Positions 7,663-16,510 of a DNA stretch of 64,000 bases are shown one piece after another. The notes beneath the pieces were generated by a model. It had not been told where the DNA came from, made no database searches, and saw only the letters and a list, made by a program, of their open reading frames with translations. Both the position numbers and the translations under genes were made by a program. Every line of letters begins with the position of its first letter. Position 1 is the first letter of the stretch. This stretch comes from Amycolatopsis sp. 2-15 (lineage in GTDB: Bacteria > Actinomycetota > Actinomycetes > Mycobacteriales > Pseudonocardiaceae), in the NCBI RefSeq assembly GCF_030285625.1, contig NZ_CP127294.1, positions 3,358,001 through 3,422,000 on the forward strand, read 5' to 3'.

Positions 7663-7735
7663 TGCCCTTGGCAGGATTCGAACCTGCGACACCTGCCTCC
7701 GGAGGGCAGTGCTCTATCCCCTGAGCTACAAGGGC
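7663..7735 (-). tRNA. tRNA-Arg (anticodon CCG)
   Basis: On the reverse strand the 73 nt fold as a cloverleaf: acceptor stem GCCCTTG/CAAGGGC with discriminator A, D-arm with AGCTCAGGGGATAGAGC, anticodon stem CTGCC/GGCAG enclosing the loop CTCCGGA (anticodon CCG, reading CGG), and T-arm GCAGGTTCGAATCCTGC. The 3' CCA is not encoded. CGG is a common Arg codon in this GC-rich genome. Confidence 0.96.
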
Positions 7736-7849
7736 GCATCGCTGCGCGACGAGGCAAGCTTAGCGCACCCCGGTTCGCCCGGTGTTCCGCAGGGGGTCAC
7801 CTTCGGGTCGACACTGCTAGCGTTGATCTTGCCGACGGAGGGAGCAGGG

Positions 7850-8974
7850 GTGGTTGCGGAACCGTTCGAGGCCCACGTGAGCGAGGCCGACATCGCGGAC
7901 CTGCGGGAACGGTTGCGCCGCACGCGGTGGCCCGAGGCCGAGACCGTGGACGACTGGTCGCAGGGGTTGCCGCTGGCCTACGCGCAGGAGCTGTGCCGCA
8001 CCTGGGCCGAGGACTACGACTTCGGCTTCGCCGCCCGGCTGAACGCGTTCCCGCAGTTCCGCGACACCGTCGACGGGCTCGGGATCCACTTCCTGCACGT
8101 CCGCTCGCCCGAGCCGGACGCGTTTCCGCTGGTGATCACGCACGGGTGGCCCGGCTCGGTGCTCGAGTTCCTCGACGTGCTGGGCCCGCTCACCGACCCG
8201 CGCGCCCACGGGGGAGACCCGGCGGACGCGTTCCACGTGGTCGCGCCGTCGCTGCCCGGGTACGGGTGGAGTGACAAGCCGGTGAAGGCCGGGTGGGGTG
8301 TGGAGCGCACGGCGCGGGCCTGGGACAGCCTGATGGTTTCCCTGGGCTACGAACGCTACGGCGCCCAGGGCGGCGACTGGGGCTCGGCCGTGACCGGCGT
8401 GCTCGGCGAAGTCGCGCCGGGGCGGGTGGCGGGCGTCCACGTGAACATGGCGGCCGCGCCGCTGGGGCAGTTCGACGACCCGACGCCCGAGGAGCAGGCG
8501 GCGCTCGCCGCAGCTCAGGAGTTCGGCCGCACCGGCCGCGGGTACTCCGGCCAGCAGTCCACGCGCCCGCAGACGCTCGGTTACGGCCTCACCGACTCGC
8601 CCGCCGGCCAGGCCGCCTGGATCGCCGAGAAGTTCTGGGCGTGGACCGACAACAACGGCCACCCGGAAGACGCGCTCACCCGCCGCCAGATCCTCGACGC
8701 GATCTCCGTGTACTGGTTCACGGCCTCGGCCACGTCGTCGGCGCGGCTGTACTGGGAGAGCTTCGGCACCGGGTTCCGGGGCAAGATCACCGCGCCGTCC
8801 GGGATCTCGTTGTACCCCAAGGAGATCACGCGGCCGTCGCGCCGCGAGGCCGAGTTGCGGTTCACCGACCTGCGCTGGTTCGAACAGCTGCCGCACGGCG
8901 GGCACTTCGCCGCGATGGAGGAGCCGGAGTCGCTCGTCGAGCAGGTGCGCGGGTTCTTCCGCCTGGTGCGCTGA
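7850..8974 (+). CDS. Epoxide hydrolase (EHN plus alpha/beta-hydrolase)
   Basis: The protein of 374 aa starts at GTG 7850 after GGAGGGAG. An N-terminal epoxide-hydrolase domain (about residues 3-108, FEAHVSEADIADLRERLRRTRWP) precedes an alpha/beta-hydrolase core. HGWPGS at 98-103 supplies the oxyanion hole, the nucleophile is Asp176 in GGDWGS, and the base is His352 in PHGGHFAAMEEP. Enzymes of this microsomal-type family hydrolyse epoxides to vicinal diols; the natural substrate is not known. The gene stands alone after the tRNA. Confidence 0.9.
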   Translation: MVAEPFEAHVSEADIADLRERLRRTRWPEAETVDDWSQGLPLAYAQELCRTWAEDYDFGFAARLNAFPQFRDTVDGLGIHFLHVRSPEPDAFPLVITHGWPGSVLEFLDVLGPLTDPRAHGGDPADAFHVVAPSLPGYGWSDKPVKAGWGVERTARAWDSLMVSLGYERYGAQGGDWGSAVTGVLGEVAPGRVAGVHVNMAAAPLGQFDDPTPEEQAALAAAQEFGRTGRGYSGQQSTRPQTLGYGLTDSPAGQAAWIAEKFWAWTDNNGHPEDALTRRQILDAISVYWFTASATSSARLYWESFGTGFRGKITAPSGISLYPKEITRPSRREAELRFTDLRWFEQLPHGGHFAAMEEPESLVEQVRGFFRLVR

Positions 8975-9147
8975 TCCCACCAGACGGGAGTGCTCATCCG
9001 GGGGATGGGTATCCGCCGGTGTGTCCGATTACAGTGACTTAGGCTTACCTGTATTGCACATATGCGCATGCGACTATATATTGCGAGCGGGCCTGGCGAC
9101 AGGCCCTGTACCAGTGGTGACCTGCGGCAACGACGGGAGGCGAAGTC

Positions 9148-10068
9148 ATGGGCCACGGCCACGGACATGGGCACACCGCCGCCCCGGCGAGCGCGTCCGG
9201 CCGCTACCTGCGCGCGTTGCTGATCGCCCTCGTCATCGGCGCGGGCTTCATGGTGCTGGAGTTCGTGGTGGGCTTCACCACGGGCTCGCTGGCCCTGATC
9301 TCCGACGCCGCCCACATGTTCACCGACGTCCTGGGCGTCGGTATGGCGCTCGCCGCGATCGTCCTGGCGCGCCGCAGCGGGCCGACGCTCAGCCGCACGT
9401 TCGGCATGTACCGCGCCGAAGTGCTCGCCGCGCTGGGCAACGCGGTGCTGCTGTTCGGCGTCGCCGGATACGTGTTGGTGGAGGCCATCGGCCGCCTCAC
9501 CGACCCGCCCGAGGTGGCGGGCCTGCCGGTGCTGCTGGCCGCCGGCGCGGGCCTGGTCGCCAACATCGTGTCGTTCTTCGTGCTGCGCTCGGGCGCGCGC
9601 GAAAGCCTCAATGTCCGCGGCGCGTACCTCGAGGTGCTCGCCGACCTGATCGGCTCCGTCGGCGTGCTGATCAGCGGCGCGATCACCCTGACCACGGGCT
9701 GGCGCTACGCCGACCCGATCATCGGTGTCGCCATCGGCCTGTTCGTGCTGCCCCGCACGTGGACCCTGGCGCGCCGCGCGCTGCGCATCCTGTTCCAGCA
9801 CGCCCCGAACACCGTCGACGTCGGCGCGATCAGCACGGAGCTCGCGGCCCTGCCGGGCGTCTCCGACGTCCACGACCTGCACGTCTGGACTCTCACCTCC
9901 GGCATGGAGGTCGCGTCGGCGCACCTCACGATGAACGACGAGGCCGAGCAGTCCACCGTGCTCACCAAGGCGCAGGACCTCCTGGCGGCCCGGTACTCCA
10001 TCAACCACGCGACGCTGCAGGTCGAAGGACCGCAGTGCGCGCGCCGGTGTCAGGAACTGTCCTGGTAG
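9148..10068 (+). CDS. Cation diffusion facilitator metal exporter (CzcD/ZitB-like)
   Basis: This 306-aa inner-membrane protein begins with a His-rich tail (MGHGHGHGH), has six predicted membrane segments and the CDF metal site SDAAHMFTD near residues 52-60 paired with the second HxxxD-type site around residues 160-175 (YLEVLADLIG). The C-terminal domain (VSDVHDLHVWTL) is the usual metallochaperone-like dimerisation domain. It exports Zn2+ or related divalent ions in exchange for protons. About 9050-9090 upstream is AT-rich (CACATATGCGCATGCGACTATATA), a plausible promoter or ArsR/SmtB-type operator, but no regulator is adjacent. Confidence 0.93.
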   Translation: MGHGHGHGHTAAPASASGRYLRALLIALVIGAGFMVLEFVVGFTTGSLALISDAAHMFTDVLGVGMALAAIVLARRSGPTLSRTFGMYRAEVLAALGNAVLLFGVAGYVLVEAIGRLTDPPEVAGLPVLLAAGAGLVANIVSFFVLRSGARESLNVRGAYLEVLADLIGSVGVLISGAITLTTGWRYADPIIGVAIGLFVLPRTWTLARRALRILFQHAPNTVDVGAISTELAALPGVSDVHDLHVWTLTSGMEVASAHLTMNDEAEQSTVLTKAQDLLAARYSINHATLQVEGPQCARRCQELSW

Positions 10069-10242
10069 TCGGTTTCATCCGGGATGGGCGAACGCCTGCC
10101 TTGGCGCTGAGCCGAATCCGGCGGGATCTGACCCGTTCACCGGTGGCCGGTTCCCGCGCTTCGGGGCAATCTTCAAGCGGCGCAAAGGATAAGCAGGCGG
10201 GCATGAGTGCGCCTGCGGAACAGACCATCGAGGGGAATGCTC

Positions 10243-11058
10243 GTGAGTGAGCGCATCAGTTCGCAGCGGCAGGAGTTCGGGATCGGCGTGATCGGGGGGC
10301 CGACCACCGTCGTGGACATCGCGGGCCTGCGGTTCGTGGTGGACCCGACGTTCGACGAGCCGGGCCCGCACGCCTACCTGACGAAGCTCGAGGGTCCGGC
10401 CGTCGACGAAGCCGGGCTCGGCGACGTCGACGTCGTGCTCGTGAGCCACGCCGCCCACCCCGACAACCTGGACGCCAAGGGCAAGGAATACGCCCTCGCC
10501 GCCAAGACGCTCCTGACCGGCGTCAACTCCGCGAAGCTGCTCGGCGACAACGCCCGGGGCCTCGAGGCCTGGGAGACCATCACCATCCCCCGCGGCGACG
10601 GCGACGGCGACCTGACCGTGCAGGCCGTTCCGGCCGAACACGGCCCCTCCGACGGCGACCGCGACGACAGCGGCTACATCAACTCCCAGGTGATCGGCTT
10701 CGTGCTCTCGGGTACCGACCTGCCGACGGTGTACCTCAGCGGCGACAACGCGTCCGTCCGCGTGGCGGCCGAGATCGCGAACAAGGTGCAGCCCATCGAC
10801 GTCGCGGTCCTCTTCGCCGGCGCTGCCCGCGTCGCGGCGAAGTTCGACGGCCGTCCCCTGACGCTCACCTCCGAGCGCGCCGCCGCCGTGGCCGCGGTGC
10901 TCGGCGCGAAGACCGTCCTGCCCGCCCACATCCAGGGCTGGGCCCACTTCTCCGAGGGCATCGACACGTTCCGGCCCGCCTTCGACGACGCCGGCCTGGC
11001 CCACGTGCTGGCGCTGGCCGAGCCGGGCGAGTGGAACGTCGTGGGCAAGCAGTCCTGA
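10243..11058 (+). CDS. MBL-fold metal-dependent hydrolase (UlaG-like)
   Basis: The 271-aa protein is a stand-alone metallo-beta-lactamase-fold enzyme of the UlaG-like (Lactamase_B_2) group. The metal motif reads SHAAHPDN, that is HxxHxDN in place of the classical HxHxDH; PAEHGPSDG and the C-terminal LPAHIQGWAHFSEG supply other ligands. GTG 10243 is preferred because AGGGG at 10231-10235 has 7-nt spacing; an ATG at 10237 is possible. Substrate unknown. It converges on the DUF6236-like gene across a hairpin. Confidence 0.78.
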   Translation: MSERISSQRQEFGIGVIGGPTTVVDIAGLRFVVDPTFDEPGPHAYLTKLEGPAVDEAGLGDVDVVLVSHAAHPDNLDAKGKEYALAAKTLLTGVNSAKLLGDNARGLEAWETITIPRGDGDGDLTVQAVPAEHGPSDGDRDDSGYINSQVIGFVLSGTDLPTVYLSGDNASVRVAAEIANKVQPIDVAVLFAGAARVAAKFDGRPLTLTSERAAAVAAVLGAKTVLPAHIQGWAHFSEGIDTFRPAFDDAGLAHVLALAEPGEWNVVGKQS

Positions 11059-11077
11059 CGGTTTCTTGCTCCGAGCG

Positions 11078-11114
11078 GGGCCCGGTGAGCGAGCGCGCTT
11101 CGTTCGCCGGGCCC
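11078..11114. terminator. Bidirectional hairpin between convergent genes
   Basis: GGGCCCGG (11078-11085) pairs with CCGGGCCC (11107-11114), with additional weaker pairing inside. It lies in the 96-bp space between two convergent genes. Confidence 0.55.
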
Positions 11115-11154
11115 GCGCCACGGTCGTCGTGTCCGCCGGCCTCACGATGAGCGA

Positions 11155-12351
11155 TCACCCCGGCCAGGCGCGCCGCAGGCGATCGATCAGCCCGGTCGGG
11201 TTGAGCTCCCGGTCGAGCTGGAACAGATAGCCCACCGGTGACTCGCGGATGGCGGCTCGCCGCTGCCGACGCCACTGCGCCGGCGCGGCCACCACGCACG
11301 CGGCCATCGTGGCGGAGCCGGCGATGGCCGGCGACAGCCCGACGGTGTCGGCCGCGATCGTGACCAGCGCGGGCGGGGCCACGGACTTCACATTGACCAC
11401 CCCGCGCACCGACTCCAGGCCGACGCTGCGCAAGCGATCGCGCAGCTGTTTCAGCTGATCCGTCACGGCGCGGTCGACCTCGTCGCGAAGGTACTCGCGG
11501 AACACCTCCACATCCCGTACGTCCTGCAACTGCGCGAGCTTTTCGGACTGCTCCGTCACGTACCGGCGAAAGGCGTCGAGCTCGGCACCGAACTTCGTGC
11601 GGACCTCGATGATCTTCTCGACCGGCACGGTGTCGAGCCCGGCGGGCACGACGGTCTCGAAAGCCGAGAACACGAACCCGTCTTCGGCGTCCGGGCGGGC
11701 CGCGGAGGTCGGCGCCGTGCCGAGAAGCACGTCGGCGAGGCGGTCGAGTGTCCAGCCCGACGCGGCCGTGTGGGGGAGCTCCTGGTCGGTGACCGGGTGG
11801 AGTCGGTTCTCGGTCGCGATGCGTTCGACGAGCGCACACGTGTAGACCGCCGCCAGCTCCGGGTGCATGCCCACCCAGGTCTCGCCCCGGCCTTCGTACG
11901 TCGAGGCCAGGTCGGCCACCATTGCGGCGCCGAGCCATTCGGGCGACATCTTGCCGACGTGGACGTAGTCGAGCCAATCGGGCAGGTCCCGGCCGTAGGA
12001 GCCGGCCGACAGGGACGTCCTGCGCACACTCCGGCGGGAACCTCGGTACCCGACCCGGCGGTGGATCCGGTCGAGGGCGAACCGGTCCCGCAGACTCTGC
12101 TCGTGCGACTCCAGCAACTCGAGGAACGGGCGCCCGACCTCCTGCGCCGCCCACGCCGGGGGTGTGACGTCCACCAGCCAGTTCGCCTCCGAGCGCAGCG
12201 CCCGCGACACCGGCGAATCGAGTGTCGGATAGCCGGCCGGCCGCAGCCGCGCCAGCTTGGGCCAGTACAACGCGGCGTACTTCAGCCACCGGTCGTCCCG
12301 GACGTGGATGTACGGGTAGTACAAGGCGATCGGATCCACACGCACCCCCAT
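11155..12351 (-). CDS. Hypothetical protein resembling DUF6236
   Basis: The 398-aa product starts ALYYPYIHVRDDRWLKYAALYWPKL, a pattern I associate with DUF6236 proteins of actinomycetes. It is largely helical, has a charged helical stretch (about residues 250-310, with KLAQLQDVRDVEVFREYLRDEVDRA-like heptads) followed by a more hydrophobic Ala/Val-rich segment (about 330-365). There is no recognisable catalytic motif or signal peptide. The gene is divergent from a flavin reductase with a 40-bp gap. Family assignment is tentative and function unknown. Confidence 0.6.
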   Translation of the reverse strand: MGVRVDPIALYYPYIHVRDDRWLKYAALYWPKLARLRPAGYPTLDSPVSRALRSEANWLVDVTPPAWAAQEVGRPFLELLESHEQSLRDRFALDRIHRRVGYRGSRRSVRRTSLSAGSYGRDLPDWLDYVHVGKMSPEWLGAAMVADLASTYEGRGETWVGMHPELAAVYTCALVERIATENRLHPVTDQELPHTAASGWTLDRLADVLLGTAPTSAARPDAEDGFVFSAFETVVPAGLDTVPVEKIIEVRTKFGAELDAFRRYVTEQSEKLAQLQDVRDVEVFREYLRDEVDRAVTDQLKQLRDRLRSVGLESVRGVVNVKSVAPPALVTIAADTVGLSPAIAGSATMAACVVAAPAQWRRQRRAAIRESPVGYLFQLDRELNPTGLIDRLRRAWPG

Positions 12352-12391
12352 CGATCGGCGTTCGGCAGCTTAGCGGCGACCTGGTAGACCA

Positions 12392-13000
12392 ATGGCCATG
12401 CGCAAGGACTTCGATCCCGCCGACGTCGCCCCGTTCGCCTTCTACCGGCTGCTGACCGCCACCGTGGTGCCGCGGCCGATCGCGTGGGTGTCGAGCACCT
12501 CGGCGAGCGGCGTCGACAACCTCGCACCGCACTCGTTCTTCACGGTGGCCTCGGCCGCGCCGCCGGTGCTGCAGTTCACGTCGGTCGGGCGCAAGGACAC
12601 GTTGCGCAACGTCGAGGCCACCGGGCAGTTCGTGGTGAACCTCGCGCCGGAGCACCTGTTCGAGAAGATCAACGACACGGGCACCGACTTCCCGCCCGAC
12701 CACAGCGAGTTCGACGCCGCGGGCCTCACGCGCGAGCCCAGCACGAAAGTCAAGCCGCCGCGGGTGGCGCAGTCGCCGGTGGCGTTCGAGTGCGAGCTGC
12801 ACAGCACGGTCGGGTTCGGCACGTCGACGGTGGTGTTCGGCCGCGTCGTGCACGTCGCGGTGGCCGAGGAGATGCTCGACGGCGACCACCCCGTGATCGG
12901 GCGGCTGCGGCCGCTGGCGCGCCTCGGCGGCGACGAGTGGGGCACCGTCGGCGACGTCAAGGAGATTTCGCGCATCCGGTTCGCCGACTGGAACCGGTAA
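12392..13000 (+). CDS. Flavin reductase-like (FMN-binding split barrel) protein
   Basis: The 202-aa protein has the flavin-reductase-like split barrel: TVVPRPIAWVSST with FMN-contacting residues near 23-36, NLAPHSFFTVASAAPP, and a C-terminal ISRIRF. This subgroup (DIM6/NTAB type) uses NAD(P)H to reduce FMN or binds it in an uncharacterised reaction. Two close ATGs (12392 and 12398) are possible; neither has a clear ribosome site. Single gene between two hairpins. Confidence 0.85.
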   Translation: MAMRKDFDPADVAPFAFYRLLTATVVPRPIAWVSSTSASGVDNLAPHSFFTVASAAPPVLQFTSVGRKDTLRNVEATGQFVVNLAPEHLFEKINDTGTDFPPDHSEFDAAGLTREPSTKVKPPRVAQSPVAFECELHSTVGFGTSTVVFGRVVHVAVAEEMLDGDHPVIGRLRPLARLGGDEWGTVGDVKEISRIRFADWNR

Positions 13001-13006
13001 TAAAAA

Positions 13007-13035
13007 GGGGGCCACCCCAAGAAGGAGCGGCCCCC
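13007..13035 (-). terminator. Terminator of the DUF3105-DUF305 operon
   Basis: GGGGGCC (13007-13013) pairs with GGCCCCC (13029-13035). Read on the reverse strand the stem is followed by TTTTTA, so it is a classical intrinsic terminator 14 nt past the DUF305 stop; it may also stop the forward flavin reductase transcript. Confidence 0.75.
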
Positions 13036-13048
13036 GGAAAGAACTACC

Positions 13049-13768
13049 TCAGGACGCGGGAAGCGGAGCCGCCCCGCGCGCCTGCAACATCAGCTTCATC
13101 TGGTTGATCTCCGCGCCCTGCGACACGAGGATGCTGCGGCACAACGCTTTCAGCGCCGGCAGGTTCGAGTGGTCCTGCGCGTACTCCGCCATCGCCGTGC
13201 CGCCCTTGTGGTGGCGCAGCATGAGCTGGAGGAAGTCGACGTCCATCGCGCGGCCGGTGAGCGAGCGCAGCTTGGCGATCTCCGCGTCGGTGGCCATGCC
13301 CGGCATCGGGGCGCCGTTGGCCGGCGAGCTGGTGGGCATCTGCATGCCCGCATGGCCCATCGGCTCGGTCATCCACGTCATGTACGCGCCGGGCGCCTGC
13401 TCAGGCTGGTCCCACAGCATGAGCCAGCCCTTCATGCGCCCGACCTGCTCGGTCTGCGACGACTCGATGTCGAACGCGAGCTGCCGCACCTCCGGGTCCG
13501 TGCTGTGGTCACGGGCCCAGTTGGCCATGGTTACGGCCTGCAGGTGGTGCGTCGACATATCCTGCGCGAAGCCGACCTCGACCGAACCCGCGCCGGGGGT
13601 CGCCGGCGCAGCGTCGCTGCCGTCGGTGAGCCGCGAGGCGAACACGCCGATCGCCACGCCGATGAGCAGCACGGCGAGCATCGACCCGCCGATGACGACC
13701 CAGCGGGACCACGTGGGGCGCTCGCCGGGCTCGTCGACGTCCGGTTCGAAGTCGGCTTCGGTGCTCAC
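13049..13768 (-). CDS. DUF305 membrane-anchored His-rich protein
   Basis: This 239-aa protein has one membrane segment near residues 22-45 (WVVIGGSMLAVLLIGVAIGVF) and an extracytoplasmic ferritin-like helical DUF305 domain. Two His/Met-rich helices are visible: DMSTHHLQAVTMANWARDH and DFLQLMLRHHKGGTAMAEYAQDHS. DUF305 proteins are often linked with copper handling. It follows the DUF3105 gene by 7 bp on the same strand, an arrangement frequent next to argS in actinomycetes. Start is GTG. Function inferred only at family level. Confidence 0.85.
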   Translation of the reverse strand: MSTEADFEPDVDEPGERPTWSRWVVIGGSMLAVLLIGVAIGVFASRLTDGSDAAPATPGAGSVEVGFAQDMSTHHLQAVTMANWARDHSTDPEVRQLAFDIESSQTEQVGRMKGWLMLWDQPEQAPGAYMTWMTEPMGHAGMQMPTSSPANGAPMPGMATDAEIAKLRSLTGRAMDVDFLQLMLRHHKGGTAMAEYAQDHSNLPALKALCRSILVSQGAEINQMKLMLQARGAAPLPAS

Positions 13769-13775
13769 CGTGAGA

Positions 13776-14660
13776 TCACTGTCCCGCCGGGGCCGACGGC
13801 GCGGTCACGGGCGCGCTGGGCTGGCCCGGGGCGCCCTGCTGCATACCGCCCTCCGGCACGGCGCCGGAGCTGCCGCCGTAGTTCATCGGCTTCGCGTCGG
13901 GGCCCGGCTTGCTCGGGTCGAACGGCGGCGGGTTGCTCGGGTCGAACTGGCCCGGGCCGAGCGCGTCGCACGAGGCGCCGATCTCGGGGTACACGCCGTT
14001 GGGGTTCGTCCGCAGCGCGGCGATGAACTCGTCGATGCGCGGGTCGTCGGCCTTGTCCAGCTTGAGCTGGTGGCCCCACGACTGCAGCGAGATCGGCTTG
14101 TCCAGGCCGGGGTAGGGCGACATCGAGATGTAGGTCTTGCCCTTGACGCGAGCGGCCAGCAGGTCCACCTGGTCACCCTTGACGAGGTCCGGGTTGTAGG
14201 CGATCCAGATGGCGCCGTGCTCCAGCGTGTGGACCATGTTCTCGGTGCGCACCGCGGTCGGGTAGACGACGCCGTTGCAGGCCGCCCAGTTGCCGTCGTG
14301 CGGTCCGCCGAAGGGCGGGCTGTGGTCATACGCCACGCGCTCGGTGGGCAGCACGTGCACCGAACCGGTGTAGGTCGCGGTGATCACGCCCGGGATCTTC
14401 TTGGACGGGTCCGGGTTGGTGGCCGTCGGTGCGAACGACGAGGCCGCCTCCTCGCGGGACTTCTGGTCGCGCTGCGGAGCGGATTTGACCATGTAATAGG
14501 TGACGACGCTGGCCAGGAGGGCCACCACCACGACGACACCGACGATGGTGCCCCACGGAGTGCCCTTCTTGCCGACGACGGACTTGCCGCGCGCGGCTTT
14601 CACCGCGTTCGCGGACTTGCCGGCGGACGTCCCCTTCTTACTGGTTGTCCCTTTCGCCAT
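13776..14660 (-). CDS. DUF3105 membrane-anchored protein
   Basis: The 294-aa protein begins MAKGTTSKKG at 14660, after GAGGAGAT. A Lys-rich cytoplasmic head is followed by one membrane segment (about 36-58, GTIVGVVVVVALLASVVTYYM) and an outside DUF3105 domain with HSPPFGGPHDGNWAACNGVVY and MVHTLEHGAIWIAY, where the conserved His and Cys could bind a metal. The tail after residue 240 is Pro/Gly-rich and low complexity. It is the first gene of a two-gene unit with DUF305, divergent from argS. Role unknown; a metal-related cell-surface pair is inferred. Confidence 0.85.
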   Translation of the reverse strand: MAKGTTSKKGTSAGKSANAVKAARGKSVVGKKGTPWGTIVGVVVVVALLASVVTYYMVKSAPQRDQKSREEAASSFAPTATNPDPSKKIPGVITATYTGSVHVLPTERVAYDHSPPFGGPHDGNWAACNGVVYPTAVRTENMVHTLEHGAIWIAYNPDLVKGDQVDLLAARVKGKTYISMSPYPGLDKPISLQSWGHQLKLDKADDPRIDEFIAALRTNPNGVYPEIGASCDALGPGQFDPSNPPPFDPSKPGPDAKPMNYGGSSGAVPEGGMQQGAPGQPSAPVTAPSAPAGQ

Positions 14661-14791
14661 GGTTTGCCGCGATCTCCTCGTGAGATGATGGAGGGATCCG
14701 GACGGACCCTGCCCGTCGGCCAGTGTAGAGACCTGGCGTCTGATCACCGTGAACGCCTCTCACGATCACTCCCGGGTGACGCGGGCAACCG

Positions 14792-14835
14792 CAGGTCGGA
14801 CCGGCGTAAGCGTCCGACCTGGGCACACCTAGAAT
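14792..14835 (+). promoter_or_regulatory. argS hairpin and leaderless -10 box
   Basis: CAGGTCGGAC (14792-14801) and GTCCGACCTG (14812-14821) form a perfect 10-bp dyad with a 10-nt centre. Nine nt later TAGAAT (14830-14835) is a near-consensus -10 box ending 7 nt before the argS GTG, so transcription would start at or next to the start codon. The dyad then lies in the -35 region and could be an operator rather than an RNA hairpin. Confidence 0.6.
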
Positions 14836-14842
14836 TCGGCGA

Positions 14843-16507
14843 GTGACTCCCGCCGCTCTCGCCGACCTGGTCCGCGCCTCCGCCGTGCAGGTGCTCGACG
14901 CCCGAGGCGTCGACGCCGCCGTGCTGCCGGAGCAGGTGACCATCGAACGCCCGCGTAACCCCGATCATGGCGACTACGCGACGAACCTCGCGCTCCAGGT
15001 GGCCAAGAAGGCCGGCTTCCAGCCGCGGGAGTTCGCCGAGGCGCTGGCGGAGGTCGTGGCGGCCGCCGACGGTGTGACCGCGGCCGAGGTTGCCGGTCCG
15101 GGGTTCCTCAACTTCCGCCTCGCCGCCGGCGCGCAGGGCGAGGTCGTGCGCCAGGTGCTCGCCGCGGGTGAGGCCTACGGCCGCGGCGACGCGCTCACCG
15201 GCCGCAAGATCAACCTCGAGTTCGTCTCCGCCAACCCGACCGGCCCGATCCACCTCGGCGGCACCCGCTGGGCCGCGGTCGGCGACGCGCTGGGCCGGGT
15301 GCTGGCCGCGCAGGGCGGCGACGTCACGCGCGAGTACTACTTCAACGACGCCGGCGCCCAGATCGACCGGTTCGTCCGGTCCCTGATCGCCGCGGCCAAG
15401 GGCGAGCCCGCTCCCGAGGACGGCTACGCCGGCGGCTACATCAACGACATCGCCGCCGAGGTTCTCAAGCAGGAGCCCAGCGCGCTGTCGCTGCCAGAGG
15501 CCGAGCGGCACGAGACGTTCCGCCGCGTCGGCATCGAGCTCATGTTCACCGAGATCCGCCAGAGCCTGCACGAGTTCGGCACCGACTTCGACGTGTACTT
15601 CCACGAGAACTCGCTGCACGAGTCCGGCGCGGTCGACGCCGCCGTGCAGCAGCTCAAGGACTCCGGCAACCTCTACTTCGCCGACGGCGCCTGGTGGCTC
15701 AAGTCCAGTGAGTACGGCGACGACAAGGACCGCGTCGTCATCAAGAAGGACGGCAACCCGGCCTACATCGCCGGCGACCTCGCCTACTTCAAGGACAAGC
15801 GCAACCGCGGCTTCGACCTGTGCATCTACATGCTCGGCGCCGACCACCACGGCTACATCGCGCGCCTCAAGGCCGCCGCGGCCGCGTTCGGCGACGACCC
15901 GGACACCGTCGAGGTCCTCATCGGCCAGATGGTGAACCTCGTGAGCGACGGCAAGCCGGTGCGCATGTCCAAGCGCGCGGGCACCGTGATCACGATGGAG
16001 GACCTCGTGGAGGCCGTGGGCGTCGACCCGGCGCGCTACGAGCTGATCCGCTACTCCGTCGACTCCACTTTGGACGTGGACCTCGACCTGCTGCGCAAGC
16101 ACAGCAACGACAACCCGGTCTACTACGTGCAGTACGCGCACGCCCGGCTGTCTTCCTTGCAGCGCAACGCCGCCGACCTCGGGCTGAAGTCCGAAAAGGA
16201 CGCCGCGAACGTCGATTTCGGACTACTGACTCTTCCCGCCGAGGGCGAACTGATCCGCACCATCGGCGAGTTCCCCGCCACCGTCCGCCGCGCCGCCGAG
16301 ATGCGGGAACCACACCGCATCGCCCGCTACCTCGAGGAGCTGGCCGGCGCGTACCACAAGTTCTACACGGTGGGACGGGTTCTGCCACAGGGTGACGAAG
16401 AGGCCACCCCGCTCACGTTCGCACGGCTCGCGCTGTGCGAGGCCGCGCGCCAGGTGCTGGCGAACGGCCTGTCCTTGCTCGGTGTCTCAGCTCCGGAACG
16501 GATGTAA
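14843..16507 (+). CDS. argS: Arginyl-tRNA synthetase
   Basis: The 554-aa class I synthetase charges tRNA-Arg with arginine in the cytoplasm. It has the N-terminal additional domain, the HIGH motif as [10 protein letters not shown] near residue 135, the KMSKS equivalent VRMSKRAGT near 373 and the all-helical anticodon-binding C-terminal domain ([18 protein letters not shown] onwards). Ending in [10 protein letters not shown] is typical. GTG start with a -10 box at 7 nt and no Shine-Dalgarno indicates a leaderless transcript. lysA begins 4 nt after its stop; argS-lysA-hom is the known actinobacterial order. Confidence 0.97.
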   Translation: MTPAALADLVRASAVQVLDARGVDAAVLPEQVTIERPRNPDHGDYATNLALQVAKKAGFQPREFAEALAEVVAAADGVTAAEVAGPGFLNFRLAAGAQGEVVRQVLAAGEAYGRGDALTGRKINLEFVSANPTGPIHLGGTRWAAVGDALGRVLAAQGGDVTREYYFNDAGAQIDRFVRSLIAAAKGEPAPEDGYAGGYINDIAAEVLKQEPSALSLPEAERHETFRRVGIELMFTEIRQSLHEFGTDFDVYFHENSLHESGAVDAAVQQLKDSGNLYFADGAWWLKSSEYGDDKDRVVIKKDGNPAYIAGDLAYFKDKRNRGFDLCIYMLGADHHGYIARLKAAAAAFGDDPDTVEVLIGQMVNLVSDGKPVRMSKRAGTVITMEDLVEAVGVDPARYELIRYSVDSTLDVDLDLLRKHSNDNPVYYVQYAHARLSSLQRNAADLGLKSEKDAANVDFGLLTLPAEGELIRTIGEFPATVRRAAEMREPHRIARYLEELAGAYHKFYTVGRVLPQGDEEATPLTFARLALCEAARQVLANGLSLLGVSAPERM

Positions 16508-16510
16508 GAA